A stretch of 10,288 nt of DNA, from assembly GCA_020441605.1 (NCBI GenBank), contig JAGRLX010000142.1, positions 1-10,288 of the forward strand. The letters run 5' to 3'. The position numbers were made by a program, and so were the translations under genes. The notes below the pieces were generated by a model. That model was not told the origin of the DNA. It ran no database searches and worked only from the letters and a program-made list of their open reading frames with translations. Below, piece by piece: positions 1 through 6,952 of this stretch (positions are counted from its first letter, which is position 1; every line of letters begins with the position of its first letter). This DNA is from Alphaproteobacteria bacterium. Its GTDB lineage: Bacteria > Pseudomonadota > Alphaproteobacteria > Rhizobiales > Aestuariivirgaceae.

Positions 1-129
1 TATACGGTGGCTTTTACGCAGCAGTCGAATTCTCCATGCCGATTTCGCTTCGCTGAAAACTTCTTGGCGCTTTAATTTTCGCAAAATCCATGCATGAAGC
101 AGGCGAGCCGGTTCTTCCGTTGGGCTGCA

Positions 130-161
130 ATATCAGGATGAAAACGCTTCGAGCCTGATAT
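130..161. repeat. Perfect 8-bp inverted repeat
   Basis: ATATCAGG (130-137) is mirrored exactly by CCTGATAT (154-161) across a 16-base spacer. The spacer holds a weaker inner pairing, GAA with TTC. No T-run follows on either strand, so it does not look like an intrinsic terminator. It could be a regulator's operator or a transcript-end stem, but no gene that it would control is visible. Confidence 0.5.
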
Positions 162-221
162 GCTGTCAAAGAAAGGACGGCTCTCTATCCGTTGTTTTGA
201 TACCAATAAATTTCCTGGTGA

Positions 222-238
222 GTGCACGAAATTTGCAC
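222..238. repeat. Short palindromic element GTGCA-N7-TGCAC
   Basis: The 17-base element GTGCACGAAATTTGCAC has 5-bp arms around a 7-base centre that contains AAATTT (229-234). A second AAATTT lies at 208-213, 21 bases away, about two helical turns. The symmetry and AT-rich surroundings would suit a protein binding site, but the arms are short enough to arise by chance. Confidence 0.25.
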
Positions 239-376
239 AGACTTAATTATAAACATCTGAAATAATTGATCTTTCCGTTCAATCCATGATCGGGGCGACG
301 GTGAAGCGGTATGGCGGGCAAGCTGTCATGGCACGTGGAAATAGCGGCCTTGCGCTCACGCCTGGCCCATGCGGTT

Positions 377-1834
377 CTAAGCCTCGGGCCGCGGCCTTGG
401 CAGGCCTAGCGCCAGCAGCAGCGCCAGAAAGGCGATAGCGGCCATCAGTGCGAAAGCTGCCAGTACCGCGTTGCCCAGGGCTTCCCCCAAGGCCGCGTTG
501 CCCATCATCCCCACGGTCACCAGCTTGTCCAGGTCCTCGGCGCTCAGGTCGATACCGTTCTTCGCCAGCACCAACTGGACAGTCACCCCGGCCAGCACCG
601 CGCCCAGCGATTGCCCGAAAGTGCGGGCGAAGATGTTGGAGGCGGTGGCCCCGCCCCGCTCCTCTGTCCTAACTGCGCTTTGCACCAGAACCATGGTCCC
701 GATGCTGACCGAACCAATCCCCAGCCCGGCAATGAACGACATCCCTCCCAGCGCACCCAGCGGGAGACTGCCGGCGGCCATTGCGAAAACGGTGAAGGCG
801 ACAAAGGTGATCGCCGATCCGCATTGCAACACCCGGGCGAACCCCGGCTTGACCAGGAAATACGAGGACACTGCCGTGCCGACCGGCCAGCCGACCGTCA
901 TCACGGTCTGGGTCAGGCCTGAAAACAGCTGGGAATATCCCTGCACCGCCTGCAGCAGAATCGGCAGATAGGTGATCACCCCGAGCATCGCACAGGAGAT
1001 CAGCAGGTTCACCAGATTGGCGGTCAGGATTTCGGGCCTCAGCCAGACATGCAGATCGATCAGCGCATGCCTCCGGCCCCTGCAATGCAACCCGAAGAGG
1101 AACAGCGCCACTGCCGCCAACGCAAGGCTGGCCAGCGCCATGGAATATTCGCCCGCGCCAAGTTCGTTCAGCGCGATCAACGCGCCGGCAACCGAAGGAA
1201 CGAAATAGGCTGCCCCCAACCAGTCGACGGTCACATGCGGGCGGCCGGTCCGCGCCGGCAAGGCGCGCAGGAAGATTGCCATTGTCAGGGCCGCCAGCGG
1301 CAGCGTGAACCAGAATACCCAGCGCCAGTCCAGGACCGACACGATCACAGCGCCCAGTACGGGGCCGCCCAGGCCGGAGATGATCCAGACACTGGACAAC
1401 CAGCTCTGGACTTTCCGGCGCTCCGCAACGTCAAACAGGTCCCCGATCAGGGTCAAAGCTGTGGGCAGCACCGCCCCGGCGCCAACCCCCTGCATCGCCC
1501 GGGCCGCGATGAACAAGTCAAAGCTCCGGACCGACCCACAGGCAATCGTTGCCATGGAAAACACCGCCAGCCCGCCAAGCATGACGATCCGGCGACCCCA
1601 GGCATCCGCAAGCCTTCCGCATATGACAGTTCCTGCCGTCTGGGTAACCAGAAAGGCCGCGAAGGCCCAAGCGTAATCCTCGACTCCGCCCAGATCGATC
1701 GCAATCCGCGGCATCACCGGAGCCAGGATCGTGGTTTCGACCGACACCATGAACATCGCTGTCATGACCGCTGCCACCACTGCCCGCCGGGAAACGGGCT
1801 GAGACTCGGCTTCTTCGCTCAATTCTTGCCTCAT
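377..1834 (-). CDS. DHA2-family (EmrB/QacA-type) MFS transporter
   Basis: This is a predicted inner-membrane, proton-coupled exporter of 485 residues, about the usual size for 14-helix drug:H+ antiporters. An MFS motif A (GRLADAWGRR, about residues 74-82) lies after the second helix. A motif C-like segment (SGLGGPVLGA, about 153-161) is followed by DWRWVFW, a hallmark of the DHA2 group. A short hydrophilic N-terminus precedes the first helix, and the C-terminus ends in a proline-rich tail. I chose the ATG at 1834; a TTG at 1906 would add 24 unconserved-looking residues overlapping the upstream gene. The ATG has no Shine-Dalgarno sequence and overlaps the stop of a 19-codon ORF. It is the last gene of the run, 61 bp after the alcohol dehydrogenase, so it may export a pathway intermediate or a toxic substrate analogue. 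That role is inferred; a general drug efflux function is equally possible. Confidence 0.88.
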   Translation of the reverse strand: MRQELSEEAESQPVSRRAVVAAVMTAMFMVSVETTILAPVMPRIAIDLGGVEDYAWAFAAFLVTQTAGTVICGRLADAWGRRIVMLGGLAVFSMATIACGSVRSFDLFIAARAMQGVGAGAVLPTALTLIGDLFDVAERRKVQSWLSSVWIISGLGGPVLGAVIVSVLDWRWVFWFTLPLAALTMAIFLRALPARTGRPHVTVDWLGAAYFVPSVAGALIALNELGAGEYSMALASLALAAVALFLFGLHCRGRRHALIDLHVWLRPEILTANLVNLLISCAMLGVITYLPILLQAVQGYSQLFSGLTQTVMTVGWPVGTAVSSYFLVKPGFARVLQCGSAITFVAFTVFAMAAGSLPLGALGGMSFIAGLGIGSVSIGTMVLVQSAVRTEERGGATASNIFARTFGQSLGAVLAGVTVQLVLAKNGIDLSAEDLDKLVTVGMMGNAALGEALGNAVLAAFALMAAIAFLALLLALGLPRPRPEA

Positions 1835-1890
1835 CGCGGGGTATGACGGCCCGCAGCGACCGGTTTGCCCGGCGCCGAAAAGACCTGCAT
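1831..1890 (-). other. Possible 19-codon leader ORF coupled to the MFS gene
   Basis: An ATG at 1890 opens a 19-codon frame whose TGA (1833-1831) overlaps the ATG of the MFS gene (1834-1832) in an ATGA arrangement. It begins 5 bases after the stop of the dehydrogenase gene. A stem of GCGGG and CCCGC (1850-1854 with 1836-1840, 9-base loop) lies just before the MFS ATG, which otherwise lacks a ribosome binding site. The geometry suits translational coupling, but a frame this short can occur by chance and has no clear Shine-Dalgarno of its own. Confidence 0.2.
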
Positions 1891-1895
1891 CGCCG

Positions 1896-3047
1896 TCAGG
1901 CAGCAAGCATCAGTATCTCCCGCACCTGAGACGGTCCGATATCGCCGCTTTCGCCAAGTGCGGTTTGCCCCGCAGTCTCGATATGGCGGATCAGGGCACC
2001 AGGATCGAAATCCTTGATCGAGTGCGATATCCGCACCGGGCAGCCCATGCGTGTCATGAAGTCTTCGGTCAGCCGGATCGCCTCTCCGGCGGCGGCCTTG
2101 TCGCTGTCTGCCTTAACCTGGAGCACGTTGCGTCCATAACGTGCAAGCATGGTTTCCTTCTCTGCCTGCTTGTAACGCAGCACCGACGGCATGACCATGG
2201 TCAGCGACCGCGCATGGTCGACGCCGTAGAGCGCGGTGATTGCATGGCCGATCATATGGGTCGACCAATCCTGAGGAACCCCCGCACCGATCAGTCCGTT
2301 GAGCGCCAGATTGGCGGCCCACATGACATTCTCGCAGGATTCGCGGCTCCTGGTCTCGACCAGCGTCGGGCCCCAGTCCAGCAGCACCCGCAACAGGGTT
2401 TCGCTGAACCCGTACTGAACCGGCGCGTTCACTGGCAGGGTCAGATACTGCTCCAGCACATGAGTAAAACTGTCGACGACGCCGTTCTCCAACTGACGGC
2501 GCGACAGGCTTTGCATCGTGGTCGGATCCATAATGGCGAAGACAGGGCGCACAGCCTGGTTTGCAAAGGGCAGCTTCAGGGTCCGCGTGACGTTTGAAAT
2601 CACCGAGACGGGATTGCTTTCCGACCCCGTGGCCGGCAGCGTCAATACGGCTCCGTTGGGCAGCGGCTGGACGTCCTCGTAGTCCTTGACGAAACTGTCC
2701 CAGGGATCATCCTGCCCACTTCCGATCATTGCAGACAGGAACTTGGCCGCGTCGATGACCGAGCCGCCGCCGACCCCGAGGACAAAATCCACTCCGCTCG
2801 CTCGCGCAAGAGCCGAGGCTTCCTGCAGCGTCTCGTAATGGGGGTTGGGCTCGACCCCGCCGAACTCCACCACATCGCGATCCCCCAGGGCGGTGATCAC
2901 CTGATCGTAGACCCCGTTGCTCTTGATGCTGCCGCCGCCGAACAGCAACATCGGCTTGGCCTTCGGCGGCAACAGCTTCGCCAAAGCACTTATCTGTCCT
3001 TCGCCAAATCGGATATCGGTCGGGGTACAAAGATCGAAATGCATCAT
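1896..3047 (-). CDS. Iron/zinc-containing alcohol dehydrogenase, YqhD/BDH-like
   Basis: This is a cytosolic group III metal-dependent dehydrogenase of 383 residues that interconverts aldehydes and primary alcohols. It resembles E. coli YqhD (387 residues) along its whole length by recall, including the start (FDLCTPTDIRFGEG), EFGGVEPNP (61-69), VGGGSVIDAAKF (92-103), LPATGSESN (137-145) and LNGLIGAGVPQDW (249-261). The expected metal ligands are present: D192 and H196 (VVDSFTH), H264 and H278. H268, in the family's HxxxH motif, is also kept. GGGS at 37-40 fits the dinucleotide-phosphate loop of NADPH-using members, so NADPH preference is likely but inferred. AAAGGA at 3052-3057 is the ribosome binding site; it suits the second ATG (3044) slightly better than the first. 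The gene follows the PAL-like gene by 29 bp. A plausible job is removal of the aldehyde made by the aldolase. Confidence 0.93.
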   Translation of the reverse strand: MMHFDLCTPTDIRFGEGQISALAKLLPPKAKPMLLFGGGSIKSNGVYDQVITALGDRDVVEFGGVEPNPHYETLQEASALARASGVDFVLGVGGGSVIDAAKFLSAMIGSGQDDPWDSFVKDYEDVQPLPNGAVLTLPATGSESNPVSVISNVTRTLKLPFANQAVRPVFAIMDPTTMQSLSRRQLENGVVDSFTHVLEQYLTLPVNAPVQYGFSETLLRVLLDWGPTLVETRSRESCENVMWAANLALNGLIGAGVPQDWSTHMIGHAITALYGVDHARSLTMVMPSVLRYKQAEKETMLARYGRNVLQVKADSDKAAAGEAIRLTEDFMTRMGCPVRISHSIKDFDPGALIRHIETAGQTALGESGDIGPSQVREILMLAA

Positions 3048-3051
3048 AACG

Positions 3052-3057
3052 TCCTTT
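3052..3057 (-). promoter_or_regulatory. Ribosome binding site of the alcohol dehydrogenase
   Basis: AAAGGA on the minus strand lies 4 bases before the ATG at 3047 and 7 bases before the adjacent in-frame ATG at 3044. The spacing favours the second ATG, so the protein may begin MHFDL rather than MMHFDL. Confidence 0.5.
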
Positions 3058-3076
3058 CGCGAAGAGTTGGCACGGT

Positions 3077-4054
3077 TCAGGCTTCCTCATCAGGCGCGAG
3101 CCGTATGAGCTTTTGCAGGCAGCGAAGTTTCGGGGGCACCGGCTGGCCCGGAAACAGAGAAGGCCATGCGGTCAGGGCCACCTCGCCGATGTAGAGATCG
3201 CCGTGGGAATCAGCCATCAGCGAATGCGGCGACAAGAACTTGCCGGGCACGTTCCCGGCGGACGGGTCCTCACCCAGCCGCGCAAGCACCTGACCTTTAT
3301 TGTCCAGGATCGAGATCCGCGGCCCTAGATTGGGCGCGCCACGGCTGAAATCGAAGTAGGGGCCGATCTCGCCGACAAAGCAAATGGGGCACTGACCAGC
3401 CGGCATGTAGATCGCGCTTGGGCGGTGCATGTTGCGCCATTCGGTTTCGTACTTTCCTTCGCCATCGAAAACCTGGATGCGGTGGTTTTCGCGGTCCGCG
3501 ACGTAAACCCAGCCGTCGTCGTCGGTGGTGACATTGTGAGGAAGGTTGAATTCGCCAGGCCCGGCTCCGGGTTTGCCCCAGGACATCAGATGCCGCCCGT
3601 CCGGGTCGAACTTGTGGACCGCCGCATTGCTGTAGCCGTCCGACACGTAGATATCACCGCGTGGCGACAGGGCGGTGTGGGTGCAACGGTTGAAGGGGCG
3701 TCCGCTCATGAAGGGCGCGGGGCGGTTGGGCACACCGATTTCCACAAGAACCTTGCCGTCCAGCGTGCAGTGGCGAACCGTGTGGTCGAAATCGTCGGTA
3801 CAATAGATGGTGTCGTCCGGCCCCATGCTGATGCCGTGCGGATGAGTGAAAATTTCCTCGCCCCAGGAGCGCAGGAAATTCCCTTCGCGATCCAGAACGA
3901 TCATGGGATGCTCGGACCGGTTGAACACGTAAACCCGGTCGTGCCGGTCTACACCGACGGCCGCCACGTCGCCCAGGTTCCATCCGTCGGGCAGCTTCGC
4001 CCAATCCTCGACCACCCGGTAACGATAGTCGCCTTCTCCCAAGATTACCGTCAT
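3077..4054 (-). CDS. NHL-repeat beta-propeller, PAL-like lyase
   Basis: The 325-residue protein has no signal peptide and is built of repeated NHL-type blades, with phrases such as VYVFNRSEHPMIVLD (41-55), HPHGISMGPDDTIYCTD (71-87), GDIYVSDGYSN (133-143) and VYVADRENHRIQVFD (183-197). It matches the catalytic domain of eukaryotic peptidyl-alpha-hydroxyglycine alpha-amidating lyase, which cleaves N-acyl-alpha-hydroxyglycine to an amide and glyoxylate. Three histidines, each in a PH context (H73, H173, H277), sit where PAL binds zinc. R46, Y141 and R188 sit where PAL has its Arg/Tyr/Arg catalytic set. These matches are made by eye from recall of the family. There is no monooxygenase partner and no export signal, so the substrate is probably a cytosolic small molecule rather than a peptide. 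The gene lies 27 bp after the second SMP-30 gene and 29 bp before the dehydrogenase. Its ribosome binding site is weak (GGATAAG). Lyase activity is inferred; it could be a lactonase or hydrolase instead. Confidence 0.85.
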   Translation of the reverse strand: MTVILGEGDYRYRVVEDWAKLPDGWNLGDVAAVGVDRHDRVYVFNRSEHPMIVLDREGNFLRSWGEEIFTHPHGISMGPDDTIYCTDDFDHTVRHCTLDGKVLVEIGVPNRPAPFMSGRPFNRCTHTALSPRGDIYVSDGYSNAAVHKFDPDGRHLMSWGKPGAGPGEFNLPHNVTTDDDGWVYVADRENHRIQVFDGEGKYETEWRNMHRPSAIYMPAGQCPICFVGEIGPYFDFSRGAPNLGPRISILDNKGQVLARLGEDPSAGNVPGKFLSPHSLMADSHGDLYIGEVALTAWPSLFPGQPVPPKLRCLQKLIRLAPDEEA

Positions 4055-4081
4055 GTTTGCTTATCCATGTTTTCGTACCCG

Positions 4082-5032
4082 TCAGGCATTGTGAAACGGT
4101 TTCAGCCCCGGCCGGGGCCAGTCCATCGCCGCCAGCCGCCCGGACCCTGAAAGGGTCACGTAGGCGGTCCGCATGTCCGGTCCGGCAAAACAGATGTTGG
4201 TAGTGATCGGATCGCCCGTTCGCACCTGCTCCAGCACCTCGCCGCCGGGGCTGAACACGGTGATTACCCCACTCATGAGAGTGGCCACACAAATGTTGCC
4301 GTCTGCCTCCACCGCCATGCTGTCGAGCCGCTGATACGCCGGCAGCGTGCTTAGCAGCCGCCCGCCATGGGGAGACGGAAACGGTGCTTTCACCGCCACG
4401 CCCGCTCCGGCCAGATCGAAGGCCCACAGCCGCCCGGTCTCGGTTTCGGCCACATAGACAGTGCGGAAATCGGGAGACAGTCCGACCCCGTTGGGCTGCA
4501 GCATCGGATAGGCTACTTCGACGATGCCTGAACCGTCGGCCTGCGCATAATAAAGCCCACCCAGTGTGCGGTGTCGGTCGTAGAGCTTGCCGAAATCGGT
4601 GAAGTAGAACCCGCCCTGGTCGTCAAAGACGATGTCGTTGGGGCCGGTAAGCCGGTGTTCGCCGCAGCGGTCGTATAGGACCTCGATGGACTTGCCGTCG
4701 CGGCTGACCCGGTCAATCGACCCGCCCGTGTAGCCTTCGGGCACACCGGGCCTCGTGCGCGTGAACCCGTTGGTTTTACGAAACAGGAACCCGCCGTTGT
4801 TGCAGACGTAAAAAGCACCATCCGGCCCCACAGCCATGCCGTTGGGGCCGCCCGGAACTTCGGCCAATATGTCGCGGCGGCCTTCGGGCGAGACGCGGGT
4901 GATGGTCTGACGCTGGATCTCGACAAGGCAGACGGCCCCGTCCGCCATCGCCACCGGACCCTCGGGAAACTGCAGCCCATCGGTCAGGATGGAGAGGCTG
5001 GCGTCTCTGCTGCCGGTTTGAGGATCGGTCAT
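4082..5032 (-). CDS. SMP-30/gluconolactonase-family protein (DFPase/Drp35-like)
   Basis: A cytosolic six-bladed beta-propeller of 316 residues, likely a calcium- or zinc-dependent lactonase or esterase. The four expected metal ligands can be placed: E24 (FPEGP), N132 (GPNDIVFDDQGGFYFTDFG), N181 (PNGVGLS) and D237 (LDSMAVEADGNICVA). Spacing between ligands is longer than in regucalcin and close to that of DFPase, and the arginine two residues before the second ligand in regucalcin is a glycine here (G130), so the substrate should differ from the SMP-30 gene at the right edge. The frame stays open for 180 more codons into dctM, but the ATG at 5032 gives the normal family length and avoids the overlap. 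The start has only a weak ribosome binding site and lies 44 bp after dctM. Its neighbours suggest opening of a lactone brought in by, or derived from, the TRAP substrate. Confidence 0.9.
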   Translation of the reverse strand: MTDPQTGSRDASLSILTDGLQFPEGPVAMADGAVCLVEIQRQTITRVSPEGRRDILAEVPGGPNGMAVGPDGAFYVCNNGGFLFRKTNGFTRTRPGVPEGYTGGSIDRVSRDGKSIEVLYDRCGEHRLTGPNDIVFDDQGGFYFTDFGKLYDRHRTLGGLYYAQADGSGIVEVAYPMLQPNGVGLSPDFRTVYVAETETGRLWAFDLAGAGVAVKAPFPSPHGGRLLSTLPAYQRLDSMAVEADGNICVATLMSGVITVFSPGGEVLEQVRTGDPITTNICFAGPDMRTAYVTLSGSGRLAAMDWPRPGLKPFHNA

Positions 5033-5076
5033 CGGTATCTGCTCACGGGTACGGGAGGATTGCGTCGATGGCCAGC

Positions 5077-6372
5077 CTAGAGCTTCGTCGGCAGATAGGT
5101 GGCAATGGCCGGGAACCAGACCAGGATCACAACGAAAACCACCATGATGCAGAAGAACGGCAGTGCAGCGATCGATATCTCGCTGATCGGGCGCCGGGTC
5201 AGCCCCTGGGCGACAAACAAGTTGAGTCCGATTGGCGGGGTGATCATCGACATCTCCACCACCAGCACCAGATAGACGCCGAACCAGATCAGGTCGAAGC
5301 CGGCCTGGGTGATCGTCGGCAGCAGCAGGGATGTAGCCAGCACGATGATGGAAATCCCGTCCAGGAAGCAGCCCAGGATGACGAACACCAGCGTCAGCAG
5401 CGCGATCAGCGCATAGGGAGACAGGCCCATGTTGGCCACGCCAAGCGCAATCCATCGCGGCACCCCGACATAGGCCATCGCCACGGTCAGGAAGATAGCT
5501 GCCATGGTGATGAAGCCGATCATGCACGAGGTCTGCAAGGCGCCATCGACGCTTTCCATAAAGCTCTTCCAACTCAGCATGCCGGTGGCAAACGAGATCA
5601 CGAGCGCCCCGACCACGCCGACCGCTCCGGCCTCGGTGGGGGTGGCCTGCCCGGTGTAGATGGAGCCGATCACGATCAGGATCAGGAATAAAACCGGTAG
5701 CAATCCGCCGGCCACGCGCATGTACTCGGCAAAGCCGGCGGCCATCTCATCCTGCTTGACCTGGGGCTTCGTCCACAGCGCCCAGATCGTTACCAGGCTG
5801 CTCATCATCGCCAGCAGGATCAGCCCCGGAATGATCCCGGCAATGAACAGCCGCGTTACGGAAACCTCTGCGGCGGAGCCGTAGACAATGAAGGTGATCG
5901 AGGGGGGGATCATGATCCCGATTGTCCCCGCGGCGACCAGCGAGCCAAGGCTCATCCGGGTGCTGTAATTGCGCTTCTCAAGCTCGGGCAGTGTGATCCG
6001 GCCAATGGTCGCTACCGTGGCGGCGGTCGATCCGCAGGCAGCCGCAAAGATACCGCTGCCGAAGACGTTCACATGCAGCAGTCGACCGGGGAGCCGGCTC
6101 ACCATCGGAGAAAGTCCGGCGAACAGCTGCTCAGACAGCCTGGTGCGAAACAGTATCTCGCCCATCCATATGAACAAAGGCAGGGCAGTAAGGGTCCAGC
6201 TTGTGCTGCCGCCCCAGATTCGCGTGACCATGACCTGCCCGGCGGGTGCCGAGGTCCCCAGCCAAAGCGCCGCCAGACCGGCGCCCAGCAACGAAATCGC
6301 AATCCATACGCCGCAGGTCAGCAAAACCGCGAGCGTAAAGAACACCGCGAGCGCAACCGTGATCAAATCCAT
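5077..6372 (-). CDS. dctM: TRAP transporter large permease (DctM family)
   Basis: This is the 431-residue channel subunit of a tripartite ATP-independent periplasmic transporter, which drives uptake of organic acids with a sodium gradient. The length and the roughly twelve hydrophobic segments are standard. Recognisable family phrases are LPLFIWMGEILFRT (64-77), an FGSGIFAAACGSTAATVATIG stretch around 104-124, IGIMIPPSITFIVYG, TPTEAGAVGVVGAL, a GCFLDGISIIVL segment and EMSMITPPIGLNLFV near the C-terminus. The two internally related halves, each with a PP-containing re-entrant motif, are what the elevator-type IT-superfamily fold predicts. The ATG at 6372 lies 43 bp after dctQ without a good Shine-Dalgarno sequence. 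It works with the neighbouring DctP and DctQ, and all three appear intact. The symbol is the family name; the substrate is unknown. Confidence 0.96.
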   Translation of the reverse strand: MDLITVALAVFFTLAVLLTCGVWIAISLLGAGLAALWLGTSAPAGQVMVTRIWGGSTSWTLTALPLFIWMGEILFRTRLSEQLFAGLSPMVSRLPGRLLHVNVFGSGIFAAACGSTAATVATIGRITLPELEKRNYSTRMSLGSLVAAGTIGIMIPPSITFIVYGSAAEVSVTRLFIAGIIPGLILLAMMSSLVTIWALWTKPQVKQDEMAAGFAEYMRVAGGLLPVLFLILIVIGSIYTGQATPTEAGAVGVVGALVISFATGMLSWKSFMESVDGALQTSCMIGFITMAAIFLTVAMAYVGVPRWIALGVANMGLSPYALIALLTLVFVILGCFLDGISIIVLATSLLLPTITQAGFDLIWFGVYLVLVVEMSMITPPIGLNLFVAQGLTRRPISEISIAALPFFCIMVVFVVILVWFPAIATYLPTKL

Positions 6373-6415
6373 ACTGTCGCTGCTTTCATGTTTATATGGA
6401 CGGCAAGTGTCATCT

Positions 6416-6952
6416 TCATATCGATGGCGGCGATTCAGGCTCAGCCATGTAGGATGCGGTAAGCCCCCGAAGCAGCAGCACGAGATCGTCGACCACCGCT
6501 ATGAACAGGATCACCAGCCCTACGCTCATCACGCTCTGAGGCATCCAACGCGGGGTCGCAAGAGAACCCGTCGACACATCATGAGCGCGATAGAAGTCCA
6601 TGGTCAGTTCGACCGAGTTCAGGGCGAAGAAACCGACAACCCCGGTTGCCACAAGCAGACATACGACTTCCAGCCATCGCCGCCTTTCTCCGGTCAACCG
6701 GCCTACCAGGAGGCTCATGCGCACGTGGCGGCCTTTGCGTAGCGTGTAAGGCAGAGCCAGAAACACCGACGCCGCCAAAGAAAACCCGGCAAGTTCATCC
6801 GTGTAGGAGATGATGAGGCCAAGAGGCCTCGCCAAAATCTGAATTGTCACCAGAACGGTGATGGCGACCAATGCAGCGCCGGCGATCACGGCGCTGCAAA
6901 GGTAGATCGCGTTCAGGGTGCGTCTGAGTGCGCCCGGCTCGGTACTGGTCAC
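6416..6952 (-). CDS. dctQ: TRAP transporter small permease (DctQ family)
   Basis: The 178-residue protein is the four-helix membrane subunit that supports DctM and contacts the binding protein. Hydrophobic segments lie at about 15-40, 54-71, 91-112 and 138-162. The conserved loop KGRHVRM (73-79) and the PRWMPQS segment before the last helix (134-140) are typical of DctQ. The start is GTG; its GTGA overlaps the TGA of dctP by 4 bp, so translation is probably coupled to that of the binding protein. No alternative methionine exists before the first helix. It is followed by dctM after 43 bp. Confidence 0.94.
   Translation of the reverse strand: MTSTEPGALRRTLNAIYLCSAVIAGAALVAITVLVTIQILARPLGLIISYTDELAGFSLAASVFLALPYTLRKGRHVRMSLLVGRLTGERRRWLEVVCLLVATGVVGFFALNSVELTMDFYRAHDVSTGSLATPRWMPQSVMSVGLVILFIAVVDDLVLLLRGLTASYMAEPESPPSI

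Larger units (their letters stand above)
1..376. other. Non-coding stretch downstream of the operon
   Basis: I see no complete gene here. The left part (1-56 or 1-75) is open on the plus strand in two frames, ending in TGA at 54-56 or TAA at 73-75, so the 3' tail of a convergent plus-strand gene entering from the left is possible but cannot be decided. From about 190 to 285 the DNA is clearly more AT-rich than the genes around it, and the minus strand contains a TATAAT hexamer (246-251) with no well-spaced -35 partner. Two inverted repeats (130-161 and 222-238) lie inside and are listed separately. No GC stem followed by a T-run was found after the MFS stop codon at 377, so where the operon transcript ends is unclear. 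Confidence 0.5.

Noticed and set aside
161..251. Minus-strand promoter from TTGACA or TATAAT matches
   Set aside because: The TTGACA near 164-169 has no acceptable -10 at 16-18 bases, and the TATAAT at 246-251 has its nearest TTGAAC 25 bases away. No start codon that they would serve is visible.
376..410. GC-rich palindrome (GGCCGCGG core) at the end of the MFS gene as a terminator
   Set aside because: It lies inside the coding sequence near the stop and is not followed by a T-run on the minus strand, so it does not meet the pattern of an intrinsic terminator.
1049..1846. A 265-codon open frame on the plus strand opposite the MFS gene
   Set aside because: Its composition is very rich in Arg, Gln, His and Pro, with no domain, and it lies wholly within a clear MFS transporter gene.
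3425..4150. A 241-codon plus-strand frame opposite the NHL gene
   Set aside because: It runs antisense to a well-supported beta-propeller gene and has no ribosome binding site or recognisable motif.
5033..5572. A 180-codon N-terminal extension of the second SMP-30 gene
   Set aside because: This part lies out of frame over the C-terminal third of dctM and has no domain. The ATG at 5032 gives the normal SMP-30 length.
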